This document shows, in pieces, positions 30,761-40,668 of a stretch of DNA of 64,000 nucleotides. Both the position numbers and the translations under genes were made by a program. A model generated the notes under the pieces. The model did no database searches. It saw only the letters and a list, made by a program, of their open reading frames with translations, and had not been told where the DNA came from. Source of the stretch: Pseudomonas sp. Irchel s3b2 (lineage in GTDB: Bacteria > Pseudomonadota > Gammaproteobacteria > Pseudomonadales > Pseudomonadaceae); contig NZ_FYEB01000003.1 of the NCBI RefSeq assembly GCF_900187445.1, positions 248,001 through 312,000 of the forward strand, read 5' to 3'. Every line of letters starts with the position of its first letter. Within the stretch, counting starts at the first letter, position 1.

Positions 30761-30789
30761 TTGCACCTCTCCTGTCCCTTCTTTACAAT
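30761..30789 (+). promoter_or_regulatory. Sigma70 promoter of the rpsF operon
   Basis: TTGCAC at 30761-30766 and TACAAT at 30784-30789 have the optimal 17-base spacing. The transcript would have a leader of about 110 bases before rpsF. Confidence 0.75.
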
Positions 30790-30861
30790 TGCGCCCCTTG
30801 CTGTGACGGCAGGCACGCATGTGTCTATCGCAAGCAAGTCCATAAGTGTCATTCACTCCTT

Positions 30862-30886
30862 GTCTGACCGCTTTTGAGCGGCAGGC
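30862..30886 (+). promoter_or_regulatory. Hairpin in the rpsF leader (possible S6:S18 site)
   Basis: GTCTG/CAGGC encloses CCGCT-TTTG-AGCGG with one unpaired A, giving a stem with ACCG on its 5' side, ending 22 bases before the rpsF start. Many bacterial rpsF leaders bind the S6:S18 complex through a bulged CCG; whether this stem is that element is an inference. Confidence 0.4.
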
Positions 30887-30907
30887 TACAACCCGTAAGG
30901 AGCATTC

Positions 30908-31330
30908 ATGCGTCATTACGAAATCATCTTTTTGGTCCACCCGGATCAAAGCGAGCAAGTCGGTGGCATGGTTGAGCGTTACACCAAGCTGATCGAAGAA
31001 GACGGCGGCAAAATCCACCGTCTGGAAGATTGGGGCCGTCGTCAACTGGCCTACGCAATCAACAATGTTCACAAGGCTCACTACGTGATGCTGAACGTTG
31101 AGTGCACTGGCAAGGCTCTGGCCGAGCTGGAAGACAACTTCCGCTACAACGATGCAGTGATCCGTAACCTGGTCATCCGTCGCGAAGAAGCCGTTACCGG
31201 CCAATCCGAGATGCTCAAGGCTGAAGAAAACCGCAGTGAGCGCCGTGAGCGTCGCGACCGTCCTGAGCACTCCGACGCCGATAGCGTTGATGGTGATGAC
31301 AGCGACGCCAGCGATAACGCTGACGAGTAA
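30908..31330 (+). CDS. rpsF: 30S ribosomal protein S6
   Basis: The 140-residue protein binds the central domain of 16S rRNA with S18. The core [18 protein letters not shown] to [10 protein letters not shown] is standard S6. A 40-residue C-terminal tail rich in Arg, Glu, Asp and Ser extends the protein, ending in an Asp/Ser run. TAAGGAG precedes ATG 30908. It begins the rpsF-rpsR-DUF2232-rplI cluster. Confidence 0.98.
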   Translation: MRHYEIIFLVHPDQSEQVGGMVERYTKLIEEDGGKIHRLEDWGRRQLAYAINNVHKAHYVMLNVECTGKALAELEDNFRYNDAVIRNLVIRREEAVTGQSEMLKAEENRSERRERRDRPEHSDADSVDGDDSDASDNADE

Positions 31331-31358
31331 TCCACGGACCTTTTAAGGAGCCTATCAA

Positions 31359-31589
31359 ATGGCACGTTTCTTCCGTCGTCGTAAATTCTGCCGCTTCACC
31401 GCTGAAGACGTGAAAGAGATCGATTACAAAGATCTCAACACTCTGAAAGCTTATGTATCCGAGACCGGCAAAATCGTTCCAAGCCGCATCACCGGTACCA
31501 AAGCTCGTTATCAGCGTCAGCTGGCCACCGCTATCAAGCGCGCCCGCTTCCTGGCCCTGCTGGCCTACACCGACAGCCACGGCCGCTGA
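31359..31589 (+). CDS. rpsR: 30S ribosomal protein S18
   Basis: The 76-residue basic protein starts [13 protein letters not shown] and carries the S18 signature ([23 protein letters not shown]). It pairs with S6 on the platform of the 30S subunit. AAGGAG precedes the start. Confidence 0.99.
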
Positions 31590-31625
31590 GACCGGGCAGT
31601 CGACACGTAGCAAAGGATTGAATGC

Positions 31626-32519
31626 ATGCGCGCCTTAGCTGAGTTCATCATGCGCGGCCGTATGCAGGCCACTCTGGTAGTGGCCGGATGCGCAACATTG
31701 CCGTTGTTGTATTGGTTGGGTGCTGCCGCCGGATGCCTTGTGCTCCTGCGGCGCGGATTGAAGGACGCCTTGGGCGTTCTTGCTCTGGGATTGCTGCCGG
31801 CATTGATCTGGTGGCTTTACTCCGACGACCCACGGGCACTTCTGGTGCTGTTGGGTTCTTCGAGCCTTGCGTTGGTTTTGCGCGCAAGTGAGTCCTGGAA
31901 CCGCGTGCTGCTGGTCAGCATAGCGATGGGATTGGTGTTTTCAGTGGTGCTGGGGGTGGCTTTTGCGCCCCAGATCGAGATGCTGGCGCAGGCTTTGATA
32001 AAAGTCATGCCGTCGCTACTCGGTGATGTCTACCAGCAATTGTCGGTAGACGAGCAAGCGCGTTTCGCGTCCCTGATTGCACCGGTCCTGACCGGCCTGA
32101 TTGCGGCTTTGTTGCAAATCGTCAGTGTGCTGAGCCTGATTGTCGGGCGCTACTGGCAGGCGTTGTTGTACAACCCGGGTGGTTTTGGTCGCGAGTTTCG
32201 CGCCATCCGAATCCCGCTTTTACCGGCGATGTTGCTGCTGGTGTTGATGCTTCTGGGGCCTAACTTAGGCTCGCAGATGGCCATGTTGACACCGTTGTGC
32301 AGCGTACCGCTGGTGTTCGCCGGGCTGGCCCTGATTCACGGGCTGGTGGCGCAAAAGCGACTGGCCAAGTTCTGGCTGGTGGGGTTGTACGTCACGCTGT
32401 TGCTGTTCATGCAGCTGATCTATCCGTTGCTGGTGGTCCTGGCCATCGTCGACAGCCTGATTGATTTTCGCGGTCGTTCGGCACCGAAAGATGCCGATAA
32501 CGCGAACGGTGAAGGTTAA
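31626..32519 (+). CDS. DUF2232/YybS-like membrane protein
   Basis: The 297-residue protein is very hydrophobic, with about eight membrane helices (for example ATLVVAGCATLPLLYWLGAA and LLPAMLLLVLMLLGPNLG). It sits between rpsR and rplI with short gaps (36 and 19 bases), a placement conserved in Pseudomonas. The family is uncharacterised; related proteins in Firmicutes lie in the rplI region as well, which suggests a link to ribosome or membrane biogenesis, but no function can be assigned. Confidence 0.8.
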   Translation: MRALAEFIMRGRMQATLVVAGCATLPLLYWLGAAAGCLVLLRRGLKDALGVLALGLLPALIWWLYSDDPRALLVLLGSSSLALVLRASESWNRVLLVSIAMGLVFSVVLGVAFAPQIEMLAQALIKVMPSLLGDVYQQLSVDEQARFASLIAPVLTGLIAALLQIVSVLSLIVGRYWQALLYNPGGFGREFRAIRIPLLPAMLLLVLMLLGPNLGSQMAMLTPLCSVPLVFAGLALIHGLVAQKRLAKFWLVGLYVTLLLFMQLIYPLLVVLAIVDSLIDFRGRSAPKDADNANGEG

Positions 32520-32538
32520 AAGTTAAGAGGATTTTCAC

Positions 32539-32985
32539 ATGCAACTGATCCTTCTGGAAAAAGTCACCAACCTGGGCAACCTGGGTGACAAAGTGAACGT
32601 TAAGGCTGGTTACGGTCGTAACTACCTGCTGCCTTACGGCAAAGCTACCGCTGCGACCCCAGCCAACTTGGCTGCGTTCGAAGAGCGTCGCGCTGAGCTG
32701 GAAAAAGCCGCAGCAGACCGTAAAACTTCGGCTGAAAGCCGTGCCGCCCAACTGGCTGAGCTGGAAGTGACTATCACTGCCACCGCTGGTGACGAAGGCA
32801 AGCTGTTCGGTTCGATCGGCACCCACGACATCGCTGATGCACTGACCGCCTCTGGCGTTGAAGTTGCAAAAAGCGAAGTTCGTCTGCCGAACGGCACCAT
32901 CCGCAACGTAGGCGAATTCGACGTAGCCGTGCACCTGCACGCCGAAGTTGAAGCCACCGTACGCGTTGTCGTGGTAGCAGCTTAA
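32539..32985 (+). CDS. rplI: 50S ribosomal protein L9
   Basis: The 148-residue protein has the L9 N-terminal domain ([36 protein letters not shown]), the long connecting helix and the C-terminal rRNA-binding domain. AAGAGGA precedes the start. It ends the ribosomal cluster. Confidence 0.99.
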   Translation: MQLILLEKVTNLGNLGDKVNVKAGYGRNYLLPYGKATAATPANLAAFEERRAELEKAAADRKTSAESRAAQLAELEVTITATAGDEGKLFGSIGTHDIADALTASGVEVAKSEVRLPNGTIRNVGEFDVAVHLHAEVEATVRVVVVAA

Positions 32986-33030
32986 GCAGCACTTGTCGGC
33001 TGGCACCCTCGGGTGCTTGCCGGTAACATC

Positions 33031-33068
33031 GGGCACGATCCTGTTTACAGGTCGTGCCCTTTGTCTTT
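33031..33068 (+). terminator. Terminator after rplI
   Basis: GGGCACGA and TCGTGCCC form the lower stem and CCTG/CAGG the upper one around TTTA, followed by a T-rich stretch. A smaller hairpin (GCACCCTCGGGTGC) lies just before it. Confidence 0.85.
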
Positions 33069-33107
33069 CTGCAGTTCCTGATTTTCTACAACTAACTCCA
33101 AGTGGCC

Positions 33108-34502
33108 ATGAACGATATCTCCGCTCCCGAGCAATACGATCTGCAAACCGCTGCCCTGAAGGTGCCGCCGCATTCCATCGAGGCCGAACAGGCCGTGCTC
33201 GGTGGTCTGATGCTGGACAACAACGCCTGGGAACGCGTGCTCGATCAAGTCTCCGACGGCGATTTCTATCGGCATGACCACCGCCTGATCTTCCGGGCCA
33301 TCGCCAAGCTGGCGGACCAGAACTCCCCGATCGACGTCGTGACCCTTGCCGAGCAATTGGACAAGGAAGGTCAGACCTCGCAAGTCGGTGGCCTCGGTTA
33401 CCTCGGCGAACTGGCGAAAAACACGCCATCCGTCGCCAACATCAAGGCCTATGCGCAAATCGTTCGTGCACGGGCGACGTTGCGGCAGTTGATTGGCATC
33501 GCCACCGAAATTGCCGACAGCGCCTTCAACCCGGAAGGCCGCACGGCGGAAGAAATTCTCGACGAAGCTGAGCGGCAAATCTTCCAGATCGCCGAGGCCC
33601 GGCCAAAAACCGGCGGCCCGGTGAGCGTGAATGACCTGCTGACCAAGGCTATCGACCGCATCGATACCTTGTTCAACACCGACAACGCCATCACCGGCTT
33701 GTCCACCGGTTACACCGACCTCGACGAGAAGACCAGCGGCTTGCAGCCTTCCGACCTGATCATCGTCGCCGGCCGTCCGTCCATGGGTAAAACCACCTTC
33801 GCGATGAACCTGGTGGAAAACGCCGTGTTGCGCAGCGACAAGTGCGTACTGGTTTACTCGCTGGAGATGCCAGGCGAATCGCTGATCATGCGTATGCTTT
33901 CGTCCCTTGGGCGTATCGACCAGACCAAGGTCCGGGCCGGTCGCCTGGACGACGACGATTGGCCACGTCTGACCTCGGCGGTCAACCTGCTGAACGATCG
34001 CAAGCTGTTCATCGACGACACGGCCGGTATCAGCCCGTCGGAGATGCGCGCGCGGACCCGGCGTCTGGTGCGTGAACACGGTGACATCGCCCTGATCATG
34101 ATCGACTACCTGCAGTTGATGCAGATTCCAGGTTCCGGCGGCGACAACCGGACCAACGAGATTTCCGAGATCTCCCGTTCCTTGAAAGCCCTCGCCAAGG
34201 AATTCAACTGCCCGGTAGTGGCGCTGTCCCAGCTCAACCGCTCCCTGGAGCAACGACCGAACAAACGCCCGATCAACTCCGACTTGCGGGAATCCGGAGC
34301 GATCGAGCAGGATGCTGACGTGATCATGTTCGTGTACCGGGATGAGGTGTACCACCCGGAAACCGAGCATAAAGGCATCGCCGAGATCATCATCGGCAAA
34401 CAGCGGAACGGCCCGATCGGCACGTCACGACTGGCGTTCATCGGTAAGTACACCCGCTTCGAAAATCTGGCGCCGGGCAGCTACAACTTCGACGACGAGT
34501 AA
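33108..34502 (+). CDS. dnaB: Replicative DNA helicase DnaB
   Basis: The 464-residue hexameric helicase unwinds DNA at the replication fork. The N-terminal domain (about 20-120) interacts with primase, and the RecA-like domain has Walker A GRPSMGKTT (about 222-230) and the Walker B region LIMIDYLQLM. ATG 33108 gives the family start MNDISAPEQYD; a GTG six bases upstream is the alternative. No intein is present. Confidence 0.98.
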   Translation: MNDISAPEQYDLQTAALKVPPHSIEAEQAVLGGLMLDNNAWERVLDQVSDGDFYRHDHRLIFRAIAKLADQNSPIDVVTLAEQLDKEGQTSQVGGLGYLGELAKNTPSVANIKAYAQIVRARATLRQLIGIATEIADSAFNPEGRTAEEILDEAERQIFQIAEARPKTGGPVSVNDLLTKAIDRIDTLFNTDNAITGLSTGYTDLDEKTSGLQPSDLIIVAGRPSMGKTTFAMNLVENAVLRSDKCVLVYSLEMPGESLIMRMLSSLGRIDQTKVRAGRLDDDDWPRLTSAVNLLNDRKLFIDDTAGISPSEMRARTRRLVREHGDIALIMIDYLQLMQIPGSGGDNRTNEISEISRSLKALAKEFNCPVVALSQLNRSLEQRPNKRPINSDLRESGAIEQDADVIMFVYRDEVYHPETEHKGIAEIIIGKQRNGPIGTSRLAFIGKYTRFENLAPGSYNFDDE

Positions 34503-34525
34503 GTTATTCGTTGTCTGGTCGGGCC

Positions 34526-34592
34526 TCTTCGCGGGCAAGCCTCGCTCCTACGGGTTGCGCAGAACCTGTAGGAGCGAGGCTTGCCCGCGAAT
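34526..34592. repeat. REP-like inverted pair (short)
   Basis: CTTCGCGGGCAAGCCTCGCT and its mirror GAGGCTTGCCCGCGAA are only about 22 bases apart, so it can fold into a long hairpin after dnaB. Confidence 0.88.
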
Positions 34593-34693
34593 GGGGCGAC
34601 ACCAATTTCCGACCATAGCAGTCGGAATTGGTCAATTTTTGTGCTATATTCCGCGCCCGCGAAATTCAATGAAAGCCAACACCGGTTATCGAC

Positions 34694-36997
34694 ATGCAAG
34701 CAGCCAAGCCGTTATTTGACTATCCCAAGTACTGGGCCGAATGTTTCGGGCCAGCGCCATTCCTGCCGATGAGCAGGGAGGAGATGGATCAGCTTGGCTG
34801 GGATTCCTGCGACATCATCATCGTCACCGGTGATGCCTATGTCGACCACCCGTCGTTCGGCATGGCGATCATCGGCCGACTGCTGGAGGCCCAAGGCTTC
34901 CGCGTCGGGATCATTGCGCAGCCGAACTGGCAGTCCAAAGACGACTTCATGAAGCTCGGCGAGCCGAACCTGTTCTTCGGCGTCGCGGCCGGCAACATGG
35001 ACTCGATGATCAACCGCTACACCGCCGACAAGAAAATCCGTTCCGACGACGCCTATACCCCCGGTGGCCTGGCGGGCAAACGTCCGGATCGTGCGAGCCT
35101 GGTTTACAGCCAGCGCTGCAAGGAAGCTTACAAAAACGTGCCGATCGTGCTCGGTGGCATTGAAGCCTCTCTGCGCCGCATCGCTCACTACGATTACTGG
35201 CAGGACCGGGTGCGTAACTCGATCCTGATCGACGCCTGCGCCGACATCTTGCTCTACGGCAACGCCGAGCGCGCGATCGTTGAAGTCGCCCAGCGCCTGT
35301 CCTACGGTCACAAGATCGAAGACATCACCGACGTGCGCGGCACCGCGTTCATTCGTCGTGATACGCCGAAAGACTGGTACGAAGTCGATTCCACGCGCAT
35401 CGACCGTCCGGGCAAGGTCGACAAGATCATCAACCCGTACGTCAACACTCAGGACACCCAGGCCTGCGCCATCGAGCAGGAAAAAGGTCCGGTTGAAGAC
35501 CCGAGCGAAGCAAAGGTCGTGCAGATCTTGGCCAGCCCCAAGATGACGCGCGACAAGACCGTGATTCGTCTGCCATCGGTTGAAAAAGTTCGTGGCGACG
35601 CGGTTCTTTATGCTCACGCCAACCGCGTGCTGCACCTGGAAACCAACCCGGGCAATGCTCGCGCGCTGGTGCAGAAGCATGGCGAAGTGGACGTCTGGTT
35701 CAACCCGCCTCCGATTCCGATGACCACCGAAGAAATGGACTACGTGTTCGGCATGCCTTACGCGCGGGTTCCGCACCCGGCGTACGGCAAGGAAAAGATT
35801 CCGGCCTACGACATGATCCGCTTCTCGGTGAACATCATGCGCGGCTGCTTCGGCGGCTGTACGTTCTGCTCGATCACCGAGCACGAAGGCCGGATCATCC
35901 AGAACCGTTCCGAAGAGTCGATCATTCGCGAAATCGAAGAGATCCGCGATAAAGTCCCAGGCTTCACCGGGGTGATCTCCGACCTCGGCGGACCGACCGC
36001 GAACATGTACCGCATCGCCTGCAAGACGCCGGAAATCGAATCCGCGTGCCGCAAGCCTTCGTGCGTTTTCCCCGGCATTTGCCCGAACCTGAACACCGAC
36101 CACTCGTCGCTGATCCAGCTCTATCGCAGCGCCCGGGCCTTGCCGGGTGTGAAGAAGATCCTGATCGCGTCCGGCTTGCGTTACGACCTCGCGGTCGAGT
36201 CGCCGGAATACGTCAAAGAGTTGGTGACCCACCACGTCGGTGGTTACCTGAAGATCGCCCCGGAACACACCGAGGAAGGTCCGCTCAACCAGATGATGAA
36301 ACCGGGCATCGGCAGCTATGACAAGTTCAAGCGCATGTTCGAGAAGTACACCAAGGAAGCCGGGAAAGAGCAGTACCTGATTCCGTACTTCATCGCAGCT
36401 CACCCGGGCACCACCGACGAAGACATGATGAACCTGGCCCTGTGGCTCAAGGGCAACGGCTTCCGTGCCGACCAGGTGCAGGCGTTCTATCCGTCGCCGA
36501 TGGCCACCGCCACCGCGATGTACCACTCGGGCAAGAACCCGCTGCGCAAGGTCACTTACAAGAGTGACGGCGTGACCATCGTCAAGAGCGAAGAGCAGCG
36601 TCGTCTGCACAAGGCGTTCTTGCGTTATCACGACCCGAAAGGCTGGCCGATGCTGCGTGAAGCACTGACCCGCATGGGCCGCGCCGACCTGATCGGGCCA
36701 GGCAAGAACCAGTTGATCCCGCTGCATCAGCCGGCGACCGACAGTTACCAGAGCGCCCGTCGCAAGAACTCGACACCGGCCGGCAGCCACAAAGTGGCAG
36801 GGGAAAAGACCACCAAGATTCTGACCCAGCACACCGGGCTTCCCCCGCGTGCCAGCGATGGCGGTAACCCGTGGGACAAGCGTGAACAGGCCAAGGCGGC
36901 GGCATTCGCGCGCAACCAGCAGGCGGCCAAGGAGCGCAAGGACGCGGCCAAAGGCAAGGGGCCGAAACCTGCGCGTAAGCCGGTAGTACCGCGCTAA
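34694..36997 (+). CDS. YgiQ family radical SAM protein
   Basis: The 767-residue protein has an N-terminal UPF0313 region, a radical SAM core with cysteines 385, 389 and 392 in CFGGCTFC (CX3CX2C), and a C-terminal basic, Lys/Ala-rich tail of about 100 residues. The family is widespread but its substrate is unknown. The start [19 protein letters not shown] matches the usual N-terminus. The gene looks monocistronic, bounded by repeats on both sides. Confidence 0.92.
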   Translation: MQAAKPLFDYPKYWAECFGPAPFLPMSREEMDQLGWDSCDIIIVTGDAYVDHPSFGMAIIGRLLEAQGFRVGIIAQPNWQSKDDFMKLGEPNLFFGVAAGNMDSMINRYTADKKIRSDDAYTPGGLAGKRPDRASLVYSQRCKEAYKNVPIVLGGIEASLRRIAHYDYWQDRVRNSILIDACADILLYGNAERAIVEVAQRLSYGHKIEDITDVRGTAFIRRDTPKDWYEVDSTRIDRPGKVDKIINPYVNTQDTQACAIEQEKGPVEDPSEAKVVQILASPKMTRDKTVIRLPSVEKVRGDAVLYAHANRVLHLETNPGNARALVQKHGEVDVWFNPPPIPMTTEEMDYVFGMPYARVPHPAYGKEKIPAYDMIRFSVNIMRGCFGGCTFCSITEHEGRIIQNRSEESIIREIEEIRDKVPGFTGVISDLGGPTANMYRIACKTPEIESACRKPSCVFPGICPNLNTDHSSLIQLYRSARALPGVKKILIASGLRYDLAVESPEYVKELVTHHVGGYLKIAPEHTEEGPLNQMMKPGIGSYDKFKRMFEKYTKEAGKEQYLIPYFIAAHPGTTDEDMMNLALWLKGNGFRADQVQAFYPSPMATATAMYHSGKNPLRKVTYKSDGVTIVKSEEQRRLHKAFLRYHDPKGWPMLREALTRMGRADLIGPGKNQLIPLHQPATDSYQSARRKNSTPAGSHKVAGEKTTKILTQHTGLPPRASDGGNPWDKREQAKAAAFARNQQAAKERKDAAKGKGPKPARKPVVPR

Positions 36998-37029
36998 GCC
37001 CTCGCTCGAGCTGAACAGAACGCCAACCT

Positions 37030-37131
37030 GATCGTTCCCACGCTCCGCGTGGGAATGCCTCAAGGGACGCTCCGCGTCCAGTGACGCGGAGCGTCACGGG
37101 CTGCATTCCCACGCAGAGCGTGGGAACGATC
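37030..37131. repeat. Imperfect palindromic repeat (CGTTCCCACGCTC type)
   Basis: GATCGTTCCCACGCTCCGCG on the left and its mirror GCAGAGCGTGGGAACGATC on the right enclose a second pair (GACGCTCCGCGTC and GACGCGGAGCGTC). This is a different repeat family from the GTAGGAGCGAG elements of the window. Confidence 0.85.
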
Positions 37132-37190
37132 AAGCCCCAACCCTCCCTTCGCCACATTTCTGTGCAATCCCCACAAACCAATTCCCGCAT

Positions 37191-37207
37191 CGCCCGATTT
37201 TGGTGCT
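37191..37207 (+). promoter_or_regulatory. Possible NtrC-type site
   Basis: The 17-mer CGCCCGATTTTGGTGCT matches TGCACC-N5-GGTGCA at 8 of 12 positions, with a good right half and weak left half. It lies about 44 bases before the -24 element. This is a low-confidence match. Confidence 0.3.
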
Positions 37208-37250
37208 GTACTGCCCTGAGCAAATCTGTGAAAGCGCCAGCTCTGCTGGA

Positions 37251-37266
37251 TGGCATAAGTCTTGCG
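37251..37266 (+). promoter_or_regulatory. Sigma54-type promoter of the amidoligase operon
   Basis: TGGCATAAGTCTTGCG fits the -24/-12 pattern TGGCACG-N4-TTGCW at 9 of 12 fixed positions, with GG and GC exactly 10 bases apart. It lies 39 bases before the GTG start. Confidence 0.65.
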
Positions 37267-37304
37267 CCGCTTTCAATAACGTCCAGGCTCGCAGGAGGCA
37301 CGCC

Positions 37305-40300
37305 GTGTCGATTCATGTCGCATTGCATCACGTCACGCATTACCGCTACGACCGCGCCGTTGAGCTCGGTCCGCAGATCGTTCGCCTGCGCCCGGCTGCC
37401 CACAGCCGCACGCGGATACTGTCCTATGCGCTGAAAGTTTCGCCCGAGCAGCATTTCATCAACTGGCAGCAGGACCCTCAGGGCAATTACCTGGCGCGGT
37501 TGGTGTTTCCGGAGAAAACCGATGAGCTGCGGATCGAGGTCGACTTGTTGGCCGAGATGGCGGTGTTCAATCCGTTCGACTTCTTCCTCGAGCCTTACGC
37601 CGAAAAGATCCCTTTCACCTACACCGCGGATGAGCGCAAAGAGCTGGCGCCGTACCTGGAAACCTTGCCCCTGACGCCCAAATTCAAGGCCTATCTGGAG
37701 GGCATCGACCGCACGCCGCTACCGAGCGTGGATTTCCTGGTCGCACTCAACCAGCGCCTCAGCGAAGACATCGGCTACCTGATCCGCATGGAGCCAGGCG
37801 TACAGACCCCGGAACACACCCTCGAGCATGCGTCGGGTTCCTGCCGTGACTCGGCGTGGTTGCTGGTGCAATTGCTGCGCAACCTTGGCCTGGCGGCGCG
37901 TTTCGTGTCCGGTTACCTGATTCAGTTGACCGCCGACGTCAAAAGCCTCGACGGCCCCTCAGGCACTGAAGTGGACTTCACTGACCTGCACGCCTGGTGC
38001 GAGGTCTATTTACCCGGTGCCGGCTGGATTGGCCTGGACGCGACCTCAGGGCTGTTTGCCGGTGAAGGACACATTCCGTTGGCCTGTAGTCCCGATCCGT
38101 CTTCTGCGGCACCGATCAGTGGCTTGGTGGAACCGTGTGAGTGCGAATTTACCCACGAGATGTCAGTCGAGCGTATTTGGGAAGCGCCGCGCGTAACAAA
38201 ACCCTACACCGAAGACCAATGGCTGGCGATTCAGACCTTGGGTCGGCAGATCGATGCTGATCTGCTCGAAGGCGATGTGCGCCTGACCATGGGCGGCGAG
38301 CCGACGTTCGTTTCCATCGATGACCCGGACGGCGCCGAGTGGAATACCGCCGCGCTGGGTCCGGACAAGCGTCGCCTGTCCGCCGAACTGTTCCAGCGCA
38401 TGCGCAAGCATTACGCGCCCAAAGGCCTGGTGCATTTCGGTCAGGGCAAGTGGTACCCCGGCGAGCAACTGCCGCGCTGGTCGCTGAACTGCTACTGGCG
38501 CCGCGACGGTGTGCCGATCTGGCACAACAGTGCGCTGATCGCCGATGAGCAGGAAGACTACGGCGCTGATGGCGAACTGGCCGGACGTTTTCTGGCGAGT
38601 GTCGCCGAGCGCCTGAAAATTCCGACACGCTTTGTGTTCCCGGCCTACGAAGACAATTTCTATTACCTTTGGCGTGAAGGCGCTTTGCCGCAGAACGTCA
38701 GCGCCGAAGACTCACGGCTGGAAGAACCTTTGGAGCGGGCGCGCTTGCGCAAAGTCTTCAGCCAGGGGCTGGACAAGGTTATCGGCCAGGTTTTGCCCCT
38801 GGCGCGCACCGCCAAAGGCGATCAATGGCAGAGCGGTCGCTGGTATCTGCGCGAAGAACACTGCCGATTGGTGCCGGGGGATTCGCCGCTGGGGTATCGC
38901 TTGCCGCTCGGCTCGCAGCCTTGGGTGAAAGCAGCGGAGTATCCATTCATTCATCCTGTCGACCCGAATCAGGATTTCCCTGATCTGCCGGGCACCGACC
39001 AGCTAAAGAATCACGCTCAACCGAAAACCGTCGACGAGCGTGCGCCAAAGATTGACGAGTCCGCCGACTGGCTGACCCGCACCGCATTCTGCGCCGAAGC
39101 GCGAGAAGGCCGGTTGTACCTGTTCATGCCGCCGCTGGAGCGGGTCGAAGACTATCTGGAACTGGTCGCCGCCATCGAAGCCACCGCCGAGGAACTGCAT
39201 TGCCCGGTGTTGCTGGAAGGCTATGAACCGCCGAGTGATCCGCGCCTGAGCAACTTCCGCATTACTCCGGATCCGGGAGTGATTGAGGTTAATGTCCAGC
39301 CGTCCGCTACCTGGGATGAGTTGGTGGAGCGCACCGAGTTTCTTTACGAAGAGGCGCGCCAGACTCGACTCACCACCGAGAAATTCATGATCGACGGCCG
39401 GCACACCGGCACCGGCGGCGGCAACCATTTCGTATTGGGTGGCGCGACCCCGGCTGACTCACCGTTTCTGCGCCGTCCCGATCTGTTGCGCAGCCTGATC
39501 AGTTACTGGCATAACCATCCGTCCTTGTCCTACCTGTTTTCCGGATTGTTCATCGGCCCGACGTCTCAAGCACCGAGGGTGGATGAGGCGCGCAACGATT
39601 CGCTGTATGAACTGGAAATCGCCTTCGCACAGATACCGAAGCCGGGCGAAGAATGCCCGCCCTGGTTGGTGGATCGCTTGCTGCGCAATTTGCTGATCGA
39701 CGTGACTGGCAACACCCACCGCGCCGAGTTCTGCATCGACAAACTCTATTCGCCGGACGGCGCCACCGGGCGTCTCGGGTTGCTGGAACTGCGGGCCTTT
39801 GAAATGCCGCCCCATGCGCGCATGAGCCTGGCTCAGCAGTTGTTGCTGCGGGCGCTGGTGGCGCGGTTCTGGCGCGAGCCTTATGCACCGTCGAAACTGG
39901 CGCGCTGGGGTACAGAGCTGCACGACCGGTTCCTGTTACCGCACTTTATCGAGCAGGATTTCGCTGATGTGATCGTCGATCTCAATGCCGCCGGTTATCC
40001 CGTGCGGGCCGAGTGGTTCGCGGCGCATCTGGAATTCCGTTTTCCCAAGGTCGGCGATTACGCCGTCAGCGGCATCCAACTGGAATTGCGTCAGGCACTG
40101 GAGCCTTGGCATGTACTGGGCGAAGAGGGCGCGGCGGGTGGCACGGTGCGTTACGTGGATTCGTCGCTGGAGCGTTTGCAGGTCAAGCTCAGCGGCCTGC
40201 CGCCCCAGCGTTATCTGCTGACGTGCAACGGCATCCCTGTGCCGTTGCAACCCACGGGACGGGTCGGTGAGTTCGTCGCCGGTGTACGTTTCCGTGCCTG

Positions 40301-40580
40301 GCAACCGTTCAACTGCCTGCAACCGACCATCCCTGTGCACGCGCCGCTGGTGTTCGACGTGCTCGACACCTGGATGGGGCGTTCTCTGGGCGGCTGTCAG
40401 TACCACGTCGCCCATCCGGGCGGGCGCAACTACGACAGCCTGCCGGTGAACGCCAATGAAGCCGAGAGCCGACGGATGGCGCGTTTTTTCCGCATCGGAC
40501 ACACGCCGGGGAAACTTCCTATACCGAATCTGGAAATTAACGACGAGCTGCCGATGACTCTCGATTTGCGACGTTTCTAA
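37305..40580 (+). CDS. Transglutaminase-DUF2126 putative amidoligase
   Basis: The 1091-residue protein has an N-terminal bacterial transglutaminase module (about 1-290) with an intact catalytic triad: Cys180 (GSCRDSAW), His229 (DLHAWCEVY) and Asp245 (GLDATSG). The remaining 800 residues are DUF2126, a predicted amidoligase of the glutamine synthetase/GCS-like fold; GRHTGTGGGNH (about 698-708) and ELRAFEMPPHARM (about 828-840) look like conserved site motifs. The start is GTG 37305, with AGGAGG 6 bases upstream. It heads a three-gene operon with the ATP-grasp and second transglutaminase genes. The predicted role is synthesis or attachment of a peptide; no substrate is known. Confidence 0.9.
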   Translation: MSIHVALHHVTHYRYDRAVELGPQIVRLRPAAHSRTRILSYALKVSPEQHFINWQQDPQGNYLARLVFPEKTDELRIEVDLLAEMAVFNPFDFFLEPYAEKIPFTYTADERKELAPYLETLPLTPKFKAYLEGIDRTPLPSVDFLVALNQRLSEDIGYLIRMEPGVQTPEHTLEHASGSCRDSAWLLVQLLRNLGLAARFVSGYLIQLTADVKSLDGPSGTEVDFTDLHAWCEVYLPGAGWIGLDATSGLFAGEGHIPLACSPDPSSAAPISGLVEPCECEFTHEMSVERIWEAPRVTKPYTEDQWLAIQTLGRQIDADLLEGDVRLTMGGEPTFVSIDDPDGAEWNTAALGPDKRRLSAELFQRMRKHYAPKGLVHFGQGKWYPGEQLPRWSLNCYWRRDGVPIWHNSALIADEQEDYGADGELAGRFLASVAERLKIPTRFVFPAYEDNFYYLWREGALPQNVSAEDSRLEEPLERARLRKVFSQGLDKVIGQVLPLARTAKGDQWQSGRWYLREEHCRLVPGDSPLGYRLPLGSQPWVKAAEYPFIHPVDPNQDFPDLPGTDQLKNHAQPKTVDERAPKIDESADWLTRTAFCAEAREGRLYLFMPPLERVEDYLELVAAIEATAEELHCPVLLEGYEPPSDPRLSNFRITPDPGVIEVNVQPSATWDELVERTEFLYEEARQTRLTTEKFMIDGRHTGTGGGNHFVLGGATPADSPFLRRPDLLRSLISYWHNHPSLSYLFSGLFIGPTSQAPRVDEARNDSLYELEIAFAQIPKPGEECPPWLVDRLLRNLLIDVTGNTHRAEFCIDKLYSPDGATGRLGLLELRAFEMPPHARMSLAQQLLLRALVARFWREPYAPSKLARWGTELHDRFLLPHFIEQDFADVIVDLNAAGYPVRAEWFAAHLEFRFPKVGDYAVSGIQLELRQALEPWHVLGEEGAAGGTVRYVDSSLERLQVKLSGLPPQRYLLTCNGIPVPLQPTGRVGEFVAGVRFRAWQPFNCLQPTIPVHAPLVFDVLDTWMGRSLGGCQYHVAHPGGRNYDSLPVNANEAESRRMARFFRIGHTPGKLPIPNLEINDELPMTLDLRRF

Positions 40581-40589
40581 ACCATACGC

Positions 40590-40620
40590 GACGCTCGGAT
40601 TTTTCGTATATCCGAGCGTC
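40590..40620 (+). promoter_or_regulatory. Intercistronic hairpin
   Basis: GACGCTCGGAT and ATCCGAGCGTC form a perfect 11-bp stem with a 9-base loop, 9 bases after the first operon gene. No T run follows, so it may protect the mRNA or partly terminate transcription. Confidence 0.7.
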
Positions 40621-40668
40621 ATGTGCCTGCGTTAGTCTGACCGTTCTTTGCTGTCTGCCGAGCTTTCC

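Noticed and set aside
34712..37063. 783-codon minus-strand frame opposite the radical SAM gene
   Set aside because: Antisense mirror of a conserved gene with the CX3CX2C motif on the plus strand.
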